A stretch of 64,000 nt of DNA from Sapria himalayana (taxonomy: Eukaryota; Streptophyta; Magnoliopsida; Malpighiales; Rafflesiaceae). The translations under genes were made by a program, and so were the position numbers. Position 1 is the stretch's first letter; each line of letters begins with the position of its first letter. The stretch is from assembly GCA_029783825.1 (NCBI GenBank), contig JAREIK010012209.1, positions 345,001 through 409,000 on the forward strand, read 5' to 3'. Below are positions 11,491-23,815 of this stretch, one piece after another. The notes below the pieces were generated by a model, which did not search any database, was not told where the DNA came from, and saw only the letters and a list, made by a program, of their open reading frames with translations.

Positions 11491-11744
11491 ATTCTGCAGT
11501 CTCTCTCAGTTCAGAGCCTTGGTTCATCGGGTGCTGTTGGTGGGATGGGAAGTGATAACAGTGCTAGTGGAGTTTCTAGAGCATTGGTGAAGGATAGATT
11601 TAAAGCCTTCAATATTCAATTTGAGGATCTCCATCAGAGACAATCACAGTGGACGGTTCCTGATACTGAGTTGCGTGAATCTTTACGATTGGCTGTGGCA
11701 GAAGTCCTCTTGCCTGCATACAGATCCTTCCTTAAACGTTTCGG
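11491..11744 (+). CDS. EXO70A1: EXO70A1-like exocyst subunit, penultimate exon
   Basis: The 254-bp exon translates from ATTCTGCAG as 'ILQSLSVQSLGSSGAVGGMG', then 'GVSRALVKDRFKAFNIQFED', 'LHQRQSQWTVPDTELRESLR' and 'LAVAEVLLPAYRSFLKRFG'. This is the C-terminal exocyst Exo70 domain, which in plants tethers secretory vesicles at the plasma membrane. The match to the plant EXO70A1 subfamily is nearly residue for residue. The acceptor is 'ggtcatgtag' (11481-11490) and the donor GTATCT begins at 11745 after TTC GG, giving intron phase 2. Without splicing, the frame would add a short tail and stop at TAA near 11769. No stops or indels are present, so the exon is under constraint. The upstream exons lie outside the window or were not recognised. 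Confidence 0.95.
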
Positions 11745-12659
11745 GTATCTTTTAAAGAAATTTACTTAAATAAAGATTGTGTTGTGGCTGAAAATCACAT
11801 TGATGACTCATATCTACAATACATTATAAACTTAATAGATGCCATTTTGCCTAAATCTTCATGTTTTGACAATGTTAATATTTCTTTTTTGAATTGTGTG
11901 AAAATTACAGAACTTTTAATTTCACAATATATGGAAAACATTTCTATTGAATAATACTCATAATATTTGAAAATAAGTAATGAAAAATACAAATAAATCT
12001 CATTCATTCCTAATGATAATATAGGTAAACAAAACACATGTTGGCTAACTAATCTGTTGTAGAAATATTTGTTATAATAATGATTTCATCATAAATTTTT
12101 TTTACTGAGAAAGAAATAATTTATTTATATATATTTTGTTCAACCATGAAATTCTAGATTATAAGTTATATGTCTTGCATTATCATAGTAGAGAGTCATG
12201 GGAAAATTGTCAAAATTTTATATTATCAAGTTGATGACCGATTAAAAGAATCTCATAAGTAGTAGTGGTCATCATCATCTACTTTGGTTCTAAACAACTT
12301 CAGTAGAGTACTATTTGTCCCTTATAATTCATGAAAATAAAATTGTCTACTCAAAAGTGTAGTAACCCATAGTGGATGTTTTGTTTATGCAAGTTCGGAC
12401 TCAACCATAATATAAATACTTTTCTAACTGAAGATGTCAATTATCATTGAACAAGATACCAAAAACTTACAAATTTTTTTACATATCTAATTATACAAAC
12501 AATTGCATCACGGTAAGCTTTTCATAGAAAATATAGAAATAATTAATAATACTAATTGTATAAGCTATATCTAGTTTAGTGATAATTAGATAATTAATTT
12601 TTCTATAATTAATTTGTATGCAATTGAGTCAAGAAGACATATATCAGTTAAATATCTAT

Positions 12660-13260
12660 TTATGTCTCAATTAGAATATTGTTGGAGTACATTCCACCTC
12701 TACTTTCATAAGTTACTTAGGTCCTGGGGGGATATTTGAGCCTCAAATTTATTTAGGTAAAATTATGATTGAAAATACTCATTATGTTGGATAGTCTTTA
12801 ATATGTCATATCCCATAATGAAGATATCATCAACATATACATCAATCATATTGGTTTGCCATCTAAACACTTTCATTGCAATTGAATAATTTGTAACATA
12901 CTTGTACAAACTGAAAAAAATAATTAAAGCTGAAAATCTAACAAATCAAGTTATCGGTGTATATTTTATGTCATATAAGATATTCCTAAACCTAAAAATT
13001 TAATCTGAAACATTTGTATATGTACGAAATTAAGTGGTTGCTCCATATAACCTTCTCAAGTCATTGTGAAGAAAATTATTTTTCATGTCTAACTAATTTA
13101 TCATCTATATGTAAGTAGCTATAAGAAATAAGTATAACAATTGAGATTATCTTGATTACTAGAAAAAAAATATTTTAATAGTCAGTCTTAAAAATCTGAG
13201 TAAATTCTCGTACAATAAATTTTGTCTTGAGCTGATTTTCCTTATCATCATAATATGTCT
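12660..13260 (-). pseudogene. Ty1/Copia reverse transcriptase relic, antisense
   Basis: The minus strand shows 'DMKNNFLHNDLRRLYGA' near 13040-13100, equivalent to the 'DVKNAFLHGDLxEEVYM' block, and further along 'MIDVYVDDIFIMGYDI' near 12800-12850, which contains the catalytic YVDD box of RT. Order and spacing match Copia RT. The remainder is broken by stops. It lies antisense to EXO70A1 within the last intron. Confidence 0.75.
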
Positions 13261-13269
13261 TCATGGAAA

Positions 13270-14400
13270 ATACTCATTTATAATCAACAATAAATTTTCT
13301 TAAAAGATCAATATATTAGTTCTCAAGTTATATTAGAGTTGAATATATTTATCTTTTCTATCATAATCTGACTTCATTATTGATGAAATAATATCCTAAT
13401 ATTATCAACAGAAATAATAAAAATTAAGAAATGCATGAATACAATAAAATTTTTATGTTGAATTTTTGGATCACAAAATAATAAATAAAAAATATAATCA
13501 CATAATAAAATCATTTTACAAGTAAATTCTTATAAAAATTGCAAATAAGATTGGGATAGTCTACAGATTAGGTGCTCTCATCAAAAGATATAAAATAATA
13601 GAAAGAAAATTGTAAGGTTGTAAACTACAATGCCCCACCCTCTCGAATTGGTATGTAACGGTCCTAAACATCAAGCTTGAAAGATACAAAATTAAGATGA
13701 GATCTTTTTAAGGTTTTTATGAAAGTGTTCATTAGATATTTGTTATTTGAATATATATTATAACAATGGTCTTAGCTTAAATATTTTCCCTGGAAAATAT
13801 TTTTTTATTATTATGTGTTTTCATGGCAAATGCTCAATATTCTAGTATATTATCTCTTCTATTGAATCTTCTCATAAATTATTGTATTAGTTTTAAGTTC
13901 TATTAAAGTAGAATATATTTATCTCTTCTATTATAATTTGACATCATCGGTGATCAGATAATATTTCAGAAGAAGATTTGAATATTCTAATATTATCAAA
14001 AATAAAAATAAAAAATAAGAAATGCATGAGTACAATAAAACTTACATGTTGAATTTTTGGATCTCAAAATAATAAATAAAAAATATAATCACATAATAAA
14101 ATTATTATACAAGTAAATATTTATAAAATAGGAAAATAAGATTGAGATAGACTATAAGTTAGGTGTTTCAATCAAAAGATATAAAATAAAATAAAAAAAT
14201 CAAAGTTATAAACCACAATGCTCCATTCTCTCAAATTGGTATGTAAAAGTCTATAATATCAAGCTTGAAGAAAAAATATGTAAAATTATATCTCTTTAAA
14301 GCCTTCATGAAAATGTTTGGTGGTTATTTATTATTTGAATATGTGTTATAATAATAGTCTTAACCTAAATCTTTTTCTTGAAAAAGAAACAATCTAACTT
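13270..14400. repeat. Tandem LTR-like block, unit about 0.59 kb, 2 copies
   Basis: Homologous phrases recur about 590 bp apart: 'gaatttttggatcacaaaat' near 13460 versus 'gaatttttggatctcaaaat' near 14050, 'atgcatgaatacaataaaa' versus 'atgcatgagtacaataaaa', and 'ctctcgaattggtatgtaa' versus 'ctctcaaattggtatgtaa'. Both copies contain the LTR-end motif ('gattg(g/a)gatag...ggtg...atcaaaagatataaaataa'). Position after the antisense Copia relic suggests duplicated LTR sequence, but no TG...CA ends could be fixed. Confidence 0.75.
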
Positions 14401-14689
14401 AATATTTTGTCAGCTCATAAAATATTAAATTGCAGATTATATGTCTCATTACCTAACTATCATAATAATGAATAATGAGATAAGATGGTGGATATCTGAT
14501 CTTCTTGAGTAGATATCATACACAGTATTTTGGAATTATTATCATTCTTGTGAATATTATTTTTATACTAAATCTTAAAATAATTGTACATTTTTGTTTT
14601 ATCAGTAGACAATGTTATTTCAAAAAAAAAGTATAAATTTTTATTGTGAACCTTTTGGTATATGTTGTTGCTCAACTTAAATTTGAAAA

Positions 14690-15690
14690 TCTTGACCAAT
14701 TAGAAATATCTTTGATCAATGAAAGAGATCCCAAGCTTGAGAAACTTCTCATATCTTGTAATGCAAAGAGTTGCATCAAAGTAAATATGTCTAAAAGAAT
14801 CTAGGAAATGCCACATGTGCCATGCTGGTGCTCTTAGCCAACTAAGTAGCGGGCTAATTAAAAATGCCATGTCTACCAAAAGGGGTGAGATGGTTTTTTT
14901 AATTATTTTTTTTAAATCGTATTGGCAATGGGCTAATTGGACTGTGCCCACTTCTCAGTTTGAGGTCTCAGGTCATGGTACCCATGTTGGTGGACTGTGC
15001 CAATGCGTGGCGGGTTTAAAATTCATCCACTGTGTGCAACTACAACATGCACAAACGCATAGTAGCACATGAGGTGCACGTAGTGGCACACAATAGAGTG
15101 CTTGGTGGTGCACATTTGTGTGCACTATTGAGAAAGTGGTGGTGCGTGCAGTTGGGCATGTGATAATTGTCGTGGTGGTGATCTGAAGAATCCCTAATTG
15201 GCAGTTAGAGGAGAGTCCAGGAAGATAAAATACCAAAAATAGTTGGATATTATTTTTGGAGAGGAGATCGAGGGCGTTATGTAATAATGAGAGAGATAGG
15301 TTGACTGTTAGAATTATTTAGGGATCCTCATAAGTTTATTCATCATGATACTTGCTAGAGAGAAGCATATAAAATTTCTTTCCAAGACAACAACAGATTA
15401 TTATCTTATTTTAGCTATCATTAATTGCTTGACTCTTTTTCTTACTTTAGACTTATGAATTATCTACACATGAGTAAATATTTACATTATTGATAATTAT
15501 ATTTTATTTTTTATATTTTTTTCTTGTTCTAAGAATATTATTATCATTAATTAAACATATTCGAAAATTATTGGCTATAATACTACTTAATTTTAATTTT
15601 TGTTACTTCTTTGTATCATATTTATTCCTAATTGACTTGTTTAATTTTTTTAAAATTTATCTTTTTAATTAACTAAATTCTAACTTTGTC
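14690..15690. other. Intron sequence with a GC-richer 'GTGCAC' segment
   Basis: At 14800-15240 the base composition shifts: 'gtgcac', 'gtggtgcacatttgtgtgca' and similar words dominate, as also at 19890-20160, 56480-56870 and 59880-60030. The similarity of these blocks suggests one dispersed repeat, perhaps an LTR. Short open frames there match nothing. The rest is AT-rich without signal. Confidence 0.4.
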
Positions 15691-16749
15691 TTTATTTTAT
15701 TGATGTTTATTTGCAAAATTGACCGGTTCAAAGAAAGATTTTATTTGATATTGAGTATGTTGGATTGTATTTCTACTTTTTAATGATAAGATGTCCCTTT
15801 AGATGTATGAGAGTTTTGGATTTGTTACTTATGTATTTTTTTCTTTGATACTTATTATTAGCTAAGCTGAGAATAATTTATCAGTCTTAATGATATTTTT
15901 ATCATTGAGTACGAGATATATCATTTAGGGATATTTATTAGAGTTTTTTATCATTTTTATTGATGACTATTCGAGGTATACATGTATGTATTTTTTATGA
16001 TAAATTTTAGTTTCATTTTTTTTTCAAACCTTTTACAAAACGAGAAACTCAATTTAATAAAAATATTTAAAAACTAAAGAAATATATAATGTATTATAAT
16101 ATACGCTAGATCGATTTTACATATATAAATCATGGAATTATACGCTAGACTTCTTGCATAGTCACATTCATAGAATAAAGTTATAAAAATGAATAATATG
16201 CATATAGTTGAAATAACTCGGATACTCTTACTTAGAGAGAGTAATCTAAACCTTTTTGGGGAGAAACAATTTTAACTTCAAACTACCTCATCAATTATAT
16301 GTCATATTTTTTTATTTTTTGGTGAATATCTTTCTCGCCCCTATATCTAAGAGAGGGTATTTAACTTGCCTTCTGGAATTTTTTGATACACTTGTATTGT
16401 TATTGATCACTCTCTAGGATGAGACCAACTGAGATCTAAATATTGAGATGTATTTTCTTTTGATACTCTGCTAGTCAAAAAATATACAAGTATTTTTTAC
16501 CAAAAACTGATAATGTTTTAATGAGTGGGAATATTATCTTTTTTCTACCATGACTTATTCTTTAACGAGCTTAGGAAGAATGTAAATTCAAATTTTCATC
16601 AGGATTCATTATTTTTTTTCTTACCTATTACATTGCTTAGATGACTAGACCACTAATTTGTAGAGAGTCATTTGTTGGCTATATTTTATCATATTCATAT
16701 TTAATGTGATGTCACATCTATAGAGTCGTTATATTTACCAACAAATATA
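15691..16749 (+). other. Probable Copia LTR/integrase debris
   Basis: The block near 16070-16260 ('aaaatatttaaaaactaaag', 'cgctagac', 'ttgcatagtcacattcatag', 'aataaag') has diverged counterparts near 34230-34400 and 36760-36900, each next to a Copia pol relic. It is therefore most likely LTR material. No catalytic motif can be read with confidence. Confidence 0.4.
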
Positions 16750-18300
16750 ATTATATTGAGCCAGGAGAGTGAGATTTCTCAATTAGAAGGATCTCATTTA
16801 GACCCAGATGATCGGGTAGTACAAGAGTCTTTACTAGTACAAACTCATATTGAGTCGCCAACAATGAGATTTGACTACCTAGAACTTAGAGTTTATGCTA
16901 GGAGAGAGAAACAAATCTATCTTTCTCATACCAAAAACGAGCCTATTGAGGAGGCAGACCATGTTGTAGCTAGTCCCTCTGATATTGACATTTCATTCGC
17001 TTTTCAGAAGAGATAGAAGAGTTATACTTAGTACTTAATTTCACATATTTTATTGTATTCTTGTCTTGTTCTTTTTTTTTTCTTGATAGTGCTAGTACAT
17101 TCAAATATTTTTCTGAGGTATTATGTCATCTTGGATAACACCAAGTTTTAATAGAAGAGATGTGTATCCTCTACTCTAATGAATCTTGGGAATTAGTATC
17201 ATGATATTTGAGAAGGTTTGTTGTTTGTTGTAAGTTGGTATTCACTATGAAGACAAGTTTAGATGAGAATGTTGATTGCTTTAAGATTAGACTTTTAGTG
17301 AAAGTATACACTCGAATATTTGGTATGGATTATCAAGTCATTCACTCCCCAGTGGATAAGATGATTTTAATACATATTCTTATTTTAATTGCAGTATCTC
17401 ATAGTTGGATGATATACCAACTAAACATGAAGAATATATTTTTTTCATGATAACATTGTGGAATAGATATATATGAAGCAATCACATGAGTTCTGAGCAA
17501 TATAATTATGTATAGTTTACAAATTATGAAATACATTGTATGATTTGATATTATGATTATTTTGCTAATTATTCATGCGTATGATATTTTGATTCTGAAA
17601 GATTATGAGTTGGAAATCACCCAATTTATGAATTATCTTCAGATATAATTTCAGATGAAAGAATAATGATTATATGAGAATCAGATAGTTTCTTGGTTTA
17701 AAAGTATGTTATTTTATAAGATATATCATCTTGTCATTGAAGAGATATAGAATTGATATTTATATATGTTGATCTTTAAGTTATGCTCTAGAAGATATTT
17801 CTTTTGATCTAAATATTAATTTTATTTCTGATATAATGCTTCTGGTTGATTTTATTAGTTATAGAAGAATCATATAAAAGATTAATTATCTGATTATGAC
17901 TAGATAGGATATAATATACATTGTTATTATAATTAGTTGTTACCAAAATTCTTCTTAGCATGTTCACCTTGATGTAGTTCTTTGCATACTGAGATATGTA
18001 AAAAAATTTCTAAAACTTGGGATAGCTTTTAGAGATAATGGTTCATGGACAATTATAGTTAGTTGGATATTTAAATTCAAGTTACGCACCAGTATGTATT
18101 GAGATGATAGTTATTTGTGATATATTTTGAATGTGATATTTAATCAAGGAGATTGAGTATAAACTTACTCTTCCAATCTAATGTTTTATTAGTGAACGAA
18201 ACACATTGATGTGACTATTTATGTCTCATAGAGAAAATTCAGGATGAGACCAATACTACAATATAAATTCAAACAATAAAACAACCAACATATGTCTTCA
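16750..18300 (+). pseudogene. Ty1/Copia linker, RT and RNase H relic
   Basis: An open stretch at 16756-17016 ends with 'LELRVYARREKQIY' and 'SPSDIDI', the integrase-RT linker ('LxVYSRR...PSDLD'). RT follows: 'CKLVFTMKTSLDENVDCFKI', equivalent to 'CKWVFxIKYKxDGTVDRYKA', then 'MDYQVIHSPVDKM' and 'LNMKNIFF' at about 17220-17445. RNase H appears as 'LHILRYVKKF'-type sequence near 17980 and 'GIAFRDNGSWTI' near 18020. Several stops and frameshifts are present. It lies in the same orientation as EXO70A1, inside its last intron. Confidence 0.82.
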
Positions 18301-20690
18301 CGTATGTCTTAAAGAGGCAATCCTATCTTGTGAGCTGCTCTAATAATTTTTGATTGTTATATAAGGGTGACATGTATATTTTATTGATATTTAGTGTTTA
18401 TTTTTTTTCTGATTGAACTTATAAAAAAAATAATAATGCAATAATACTTAATAATTAAAAATATATATCAAATATTTTTATATAATAGGTAAAAGTGACT
18501 GGAGCAACCCACAAATTTGTTACTCCCATTAAAAGCATAGAAAAAAAATAAAGCAATAAAAACTATAAGATTTGATGGTTATTTAATATTTTCATAAAAA
18601 TATTTGTTGATTATTTTGTTATCTGAATGAATGTTATAGTAATAGTCTTATTTTGAATCTTTTGCTTAAAAAAATAGAGCACTTTTATGTGCTTTGCATG
18701 CTCATGAAACATCATATTAAATATTATGTCTTATTTTCTAATTATAATAGCAAAAGATAGTGGGAGAAGAATGAATATTCGATCTCTTTTAGCAGATATC
18801 ACATCTAAAATATCTAACAAGTAATTGTTATTACTGTTATGATATTATATTATAATTATAAAAGAATAAATAATAATAATACAATAATACTTGATAAGTA
18901 AAAACACATTAAATGTCATTATATAATGTACAATAATGATTGGAGCAATTCATAGGTTGGATGCTCTTATCAAAAGTATAAAATAAAAATGAAATCAATT
19001 AAATTTACATGAAATCTAAAATTTCTAGAAAGAAATCTCATTGTTATATAGAATATATAATTCAATTTGCTCAATCTTAAATAGAATCTTTCTCAGTGTC
19101 TCTTAATCCTACAATCAAACATCAATGAAAAAAAAAAAAGTCAGAATTAAGTTATTATATGGAGAGGCAACTCACCAAAAATAAACTCATAAGATAATAA
19201 AAATATATATGATATCAAAAAATAGTAAAAATATAAGCTAGATATTATACTATATAATAACTTTTAAATGTTTGTTCTTTCGTTATAATAATATTTTTAC
19301 AATAATAAAAAAATATAATAAATAAATAATGATTATAAATAACATGAATAGTAGCTCTTGTATTGATAATTCATAAGTCTGAAGTGAGAATACGAGTAAA
19401 ATAACTAGTAATATTTAAAAGAAATAAAGGGTATGTTACGGTAAGACTCATGGTAGGTGAATTCTGTGAGAATCCCCAAATGGATTTTTCTATATCTTTC
19501 AGTAATATATAAATCTTGTCTTCTTTTCTAAATATAATGCTTAATAATTATAGTTGGTCTAACTCTTTTTTTTACAAAATGTACATTGTAGAAAAAATCT
19601 CTTCTATATGTATAATGACATCATATCATAATCCCTATGTGTATGCTAATCAAAAAATAAGAAATTTCAAATTCAAATCTTTTATTGAAATTAAAGTTTT
19701 CTTAATTTGAAACCTAAAAATTAACTCAAGATCAAAAAATTATTCAAAATCAATAAAATGTGCCCAATAGAAGAATCTGCCCAATTAAGAATGTAACGAG
19801 TTATGATTCCCAACCCCAATCTGGAACTTCCAATTCAATTCTTCTAATCTTCGGATGAGCTACCATGGGTGTGAAAAAACACTAGCACTGTATCCTGAGC
19901 AACAGCACCAGCACACACATTGAAACTTTCCAACCTAGACTGCAGCACCAGCACACACATTGAAACTCTCCAAACTAGACTGCAGCACCATCAACACCTT
20001 CTTATCATGGTGTCAACGCATTGAATGTGAATTCCCATTGAACACAATCAGTATCTAATGGTTGTTCCAGTGGTGCACAGTGAGGTACACATTCCTCCTT
20101 CAATCCATGTGTGCATGCACCGTAGCACGCACATACATGCGTGCTGATACAATACATTTATTTTCTTTCTCTAGGACTTGTGACTCCTACAATCCCTAGT
20201 GTTTAGCATTTTGAAACCATGTTGAATTTAAGGACACGTGACATACATAAATAAAAATGTAATCACTATGAATGAATACAACCATACATCAATTGTACTT
20301 ATATAATCGGCGAAAGTAATTAGGGCAGCCCATAGATCATGTGCTATCATTAAAAATATAAAACTTAAAATAAAATCATACAAAGTAAAAATCACATCAA
20401 TCTCTGTTATGAACAATACTTACCTGCTTCAAGATATGTTGCACGATGTGTATTTTCTTTGAATCTTTGTCTATCTCAGGCAAACAAATATTGAACTTGT
20501 TCAAGGCTGAAAAAAAAATTAATTTTTTTTTTAATTTTAATTTTTTTAAAATTATTTATGTATTTGATAAGAGTACCCAACGTAGAGTTGCAATAATCAG
20601 TATGTACTTTCTACACAAAGGCTTTGATATATGTTGGTTTGTATTAGATTAAAAAAGTTTAATTTTATTTTCTGAAACTTTTACATTGTA
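18300..20690. repeat. LTR-like sequence with three copies of an LTR-end motif
   Basis: The motif 'tatataat..g..aaagtgac' 'tggagcaacccacaaattt' 'ctcccattaaaagcatag' occurs at about 18480-18560, 18920-18985 and 20300-20365, each followed by A-rich 'aaaataaa' sequence. Divergence differs between copies. Short open frames at 19516-19710 and 20446-20652 match nothing known. The downstream flank of a Copia pol relic is the expected place for LTRs. Confidence 0.55.
19903..19992. repeat. 40-bp tandem repeat, about 2.2 copies
   Basis: 'cagcaccagcacacacattg' followed by 'aaactttccaacctagactg' starts at 19903 and repeats at 19943 with two changes; a third partial unit starts at 19983. Confidence 0.9.
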
Positions 20691-20699
20691 AGAAAATAG

Positions 20700-21148
20700 G
20701 AATGTAAACCCCAAGGGAGAGGGTGCAGTCATTGTTCGTGTGCGCCCTCTGCTGCTGTCGCGCACCTATTGTGTTTGTCAGAATTAAAAAAAAAATAAAG
20801 AGGAAGGAGGCAGAGTTGCACCAGAAACACTAGGTCTTATATATGCGTAATCCGTGATGATTGAAGTAATGTTGCGAGCCGATATAATATATTGTATATC
20901 ATACTTAATGTGAAAATCGAGGATAATTCAGTGTCAATGAATTGTTTGCAAAGTAACTAGTAGTCGGGAATTGATCAATAACTAAGACTTCTTCGTTTTG
21001 TCCGTGGGAGGATCCTCCATGAAGCAGTCAACTTTTTAGTGACTAAAAAGCAATATATGAATTCCAACAAGTCACTTTATATGATTTTTTGTCTGACCTT
21101 CCACATAATAATAATTAGATTTTTTATTTTGTTCATCAGTGTATGTAC

Positions 21149-21189
<41 letters not shown>

Positions 21190-21780
21190 TGTGTGTGTGT
21201 GTGTGTGTACTACCCCACACCACACTACACTTCTAGGCACATGCTACATTGTTTACCCAAGAAATTGCATTGCATTTATTGGCAAAGATTGTACACCACA
21301 TTACACAGACTGCACTGCACACGATATGCTTTTTTGGCACACGCTGCACTGCATTTCACAACACACTCTATTGTGTCAATGCAAGTAACACACACCCACA
21401 CACACACACACACATTCTATTGATGCTGACAGTAGATTGGCATCACTATATCCACAATGTTGACACATTGCCGATGCCTTTGTTGACTCAGTGGTCTCAC
21501 TTCTCCTTATCTTTCTGGAACCATGTGAAAATGCTTTGCATGTACTGGAACATCGACAATGCCTTTATTGATGCATATGTCGATGCAACACTACACACAC
21601 ACACACACACACAAGGTATTGGGGGAGCTCACATGTTGGGTTTTATGATAAAAAAAAGGGAGGGTGGAGAGAAACTGCAGCATGTATAAATGCTTTGTAT
21701 GTACTTTGTTTAATGTAATGAAAAAAAAAAGCATTTTGCTTCCATCATGGTTATGGTATCAACTCTCATTATCAAAAGTT
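20700..21780. repeat. Microsatellite-rich end of the intron: (TA)n(TG)n and (CA)n
   Basis: (TA)n at about 21151-21184 passes into (TG)n to 21208. (CA)n tracts lie near 21391-21414 and 21591-21611. The sequence between is rich in 'acaccaca' and 'ttgcattgca'. Open frames at 21039-21689 are products of dinucleotide repeats and do not resemble proteins. Confidence 0.85.
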
Positions 21781-21830
21781 ATTTAAAAATGAATTTATAA
21801 TGTTGAAATCTCTTTGATGTGGTGATGCAG

Positions 21831-21945
21831 GATTATGATCGAGAATGGAAAGAACCCTCAGAAGTATATTAGATACACTCCTGAAGATCTGGATCACATG
21901 CTGAATGAATTTTTTGAAGGGAAGTCATGGAATGAACACAAATGA
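21831..21945 (+). CDS. EXO70A1: EXO70A1-like exocyst subunit, last exon
   Basis: After acceptor 'ggtgatgcag' (21821-21830) the exon continues the split glycine codon: 'IMIENGKNPQKYIRYTPEDL', then 'DHMLNEFFEGKSWNEHK' and TGA at 21943-21945. This is the conserved EXO70A1 C-terminus ('ENGKNPQKYIxYxxEDLExxLxEFFEGK'), whose basic end contributes to membrane phosphoinositide binding in Exo70 proteins. The phase fits the donor at 11744/11745 exactly. The extreme end 'SWNEHK' departs from the usual 'TLNEPKR'-like ending, losing a proline and the terminal arginine. Intact frame and phase argue for a working gene spliced across a 10-kb intron. Confidence 0.94.
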
Positions 21946-22640
21946 TAAAATATTATCTATAATTTATATATATTGTTTGATTTAGAAATATAAAATATTC
22001 TACTCTAATCTAATCGGTCCTTCTCTAGCTGAAGTAACGGCTAGATCCTTTTTTTTTCAAGTGCATGAATATCCTTTTTTTTTTCCAAGTGCGAGAACAT
22101 ATTATTTCTCAATCTCCCATTCATGAGCCCCTTGGGTCCCCGGGATCGGAGCAGTGATAGTGATACTTCTCAGTTTGTGAAGTGATATACTACTCGGTTT
22201 AATTTTTTACATCAGCCTCAGCTCTGAGAGACTGAGACTGATATTTAATTATTTATAGTTCTTGAATCTACTAAGTGCATCAGTTTTGTCATTTATACTG
22301 ATGGTAGTATTCACTGGCAGACAACCCGCATTGAGTACTGAAGCCCAAGAATAAAGCCTCGAGAGAGTTTGTGGAAAATGGCCCACATAGTGTGAACGTT
22401 ATTTTTTTCTTTTTCTTTTTTTTTTGTTTTTCTTCTTTATATATATATATATATATATATTTGTGTTCTAGGTTGGGTCAACTAAATTTTACTTTCTATT
22501 TATGGTTTTTAAATTTTTACATTCTATTTATGGTAGTATAGAATAACCTGATCATTGTTCATGGAGCATAGAAAATTGAAATTGTAAGAACTTGTCTATT
22601 TTTCCTCCTTGTTTTTTATGGCATTTGATTTTTGTTCTTG
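21946..22640 (+). other. Probable EXO70A1 3' UTR and proximal downstream region
   Basis: Directly follows the EXO70A1 stop. It has mixed composition, no transposon motif, an AATAAA at about 22351-22356, and a (TA)n tract at 22438-22460. Neither the polyadenylation site nor the UTR end can be set from sequence alone. Confidence 0.45.
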
Positions 22641-23480
22641 GAGCATTTGGCAAGTAAACTATAGAGGGATTGTGAAGACTAGTCCTTTGTTTCATGTGCT
22701 TGCTGGGAATCTAGTTGGTTGGGAGTCCATTATTCTGGTGCATGGTGGAGCATGAAACCTCCTCCTTTGTCACCAAATTGAATTAATCCCTCTCCCTGCT
22801 CCCTTTACTCTTGCCTTTCTTAAACCTCAATGCTGTTAAATTGTTACGACTGGAAATTCTCAAATTCATGCTTTTTTTGCATTATTAAGCATTTCTTGGA
22901 AATTCTCAAATTCATTTCTGGAAATCATAAATTAAACATAAAAATTTAAGATTGAGTTTTCTCTCACGTTTTCATTTTACTTCTATGTACTTTTTTCAAG
23001 TCTGAACGTAGAGTAACGAAATTTGAAGACTAGCCCTTGCAATAAACACTCAAGCATCACCCCTTGTTTATGAAAGTATCACTGCTACTGGCCAATGTTA
23101 CTTATGAAGTGATATCAAGTTTTCATATATATATCTTAAATTTGATAAGTAGGATAATTTATTTTTTAGAGAAATTTATGTAAATCTTAGAAATGAATAT
23201 TTCTTACAAAATAGCACAAAAACAACTCAACTATTGCATATATGTTTATTAGGGTATATATTATCTTGTATACTTATATAAATGTATATATGACTATACA
23301 TCTATGCTTGTATAGTTTATTGTTAAGAACCAACATTTGATTGATACCAAATTTTATGAATCAAAGTGATGATTAGAGTCTGAGGGTTTTCGAGAAGAAA
23401 ATGAACATAAATTGAACTTTAATAGATCAAGTATGTATGACACAATGAAAGATTTTAAATGTACACACGTGTAAGGTGCA
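22641..23480. other. Intergenic, no recognisable feature
   Basis: AT-rich single-copy-looking sequence with no coding motif, no inverted repeat of note, and no similarity seen to other parts of the window. Confidence 0.4.
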
Positions 23481-23494
23481 CCAGAAGTGTGGGA

Positions 23495-23576
23495 GGGGGG
23501 GGATAGAGAGAGATTGAGGAAGAGAGAGGGGGAGCGGAAGAGAGGGGGGGAGAGAGGGGGGGAGAGAGAGGGGGGG

Positions 23577-23607
<31 letters not shown>

Positions 23608-23682
23608 AGAGAGGGGACAGAGAGGGAGAGGGGGAGAGAGGGCGGAGAGGAGAGAGAGGGGGAGCGAAAAGGGATTGATAGA

Positions 23683-23728
<46 letters not shown>

Positions 23729-23815
23729 GGAGAGGGAGAGAGAGATAGAGAGAGAGAGAGAGAGGGAGAGAGGGAGAGGGAGAGAGATAGATAGATAGAA
23801 CAAAGAGAGATGAAG
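23495..23815. repeat. (GA)n-rich polypurine tract, about 320 bp
   Basis: Almost uninterrupted purines on the plus strand ('gagagagaga', 'gggggagaga', 'gatagata' at the end). The long frames on both strands here (RE/GE-rich plus, SLSLS/PPLS minus) are artefacts of the dinucleotide repeat. GAGA tracts can bind BPC/GAGA factors in plants, but there is no evidence of a promoter here. Confidence 0.93.

Larger units (their letters stand above)
11745..21830 (+). other. Giant EXO70A1 last intron, 10,086 bp, filled with transposon relics
   Basis: It is bounded by GT (11745-11746) and AG (21829-21830) with phase 2 on both sides. It contains an antisense Copia RT relic (12660-13260), tandem LTR-like blocks (13270-14400), a sense Copia linker/RT/RNase H relic (16750-18300), several copies of an LTR-end motif, a 40-bp tandem repeat and microsatellites. 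The regions between (11770-12650 and 14400-14690) show no recognisable content. The intron is inferred from exon phase and protein continuity; no transcript evidence is available here. Confidence 0.88.

Noticed and set aside
21039..21689. Plus-strand frames with YIYIYI, CVCVCV and HTHTHT runs
   Set aside because: Translations of (TA)n, (TG)n and (CA)n microsatellites in the EXO70A1 intron.
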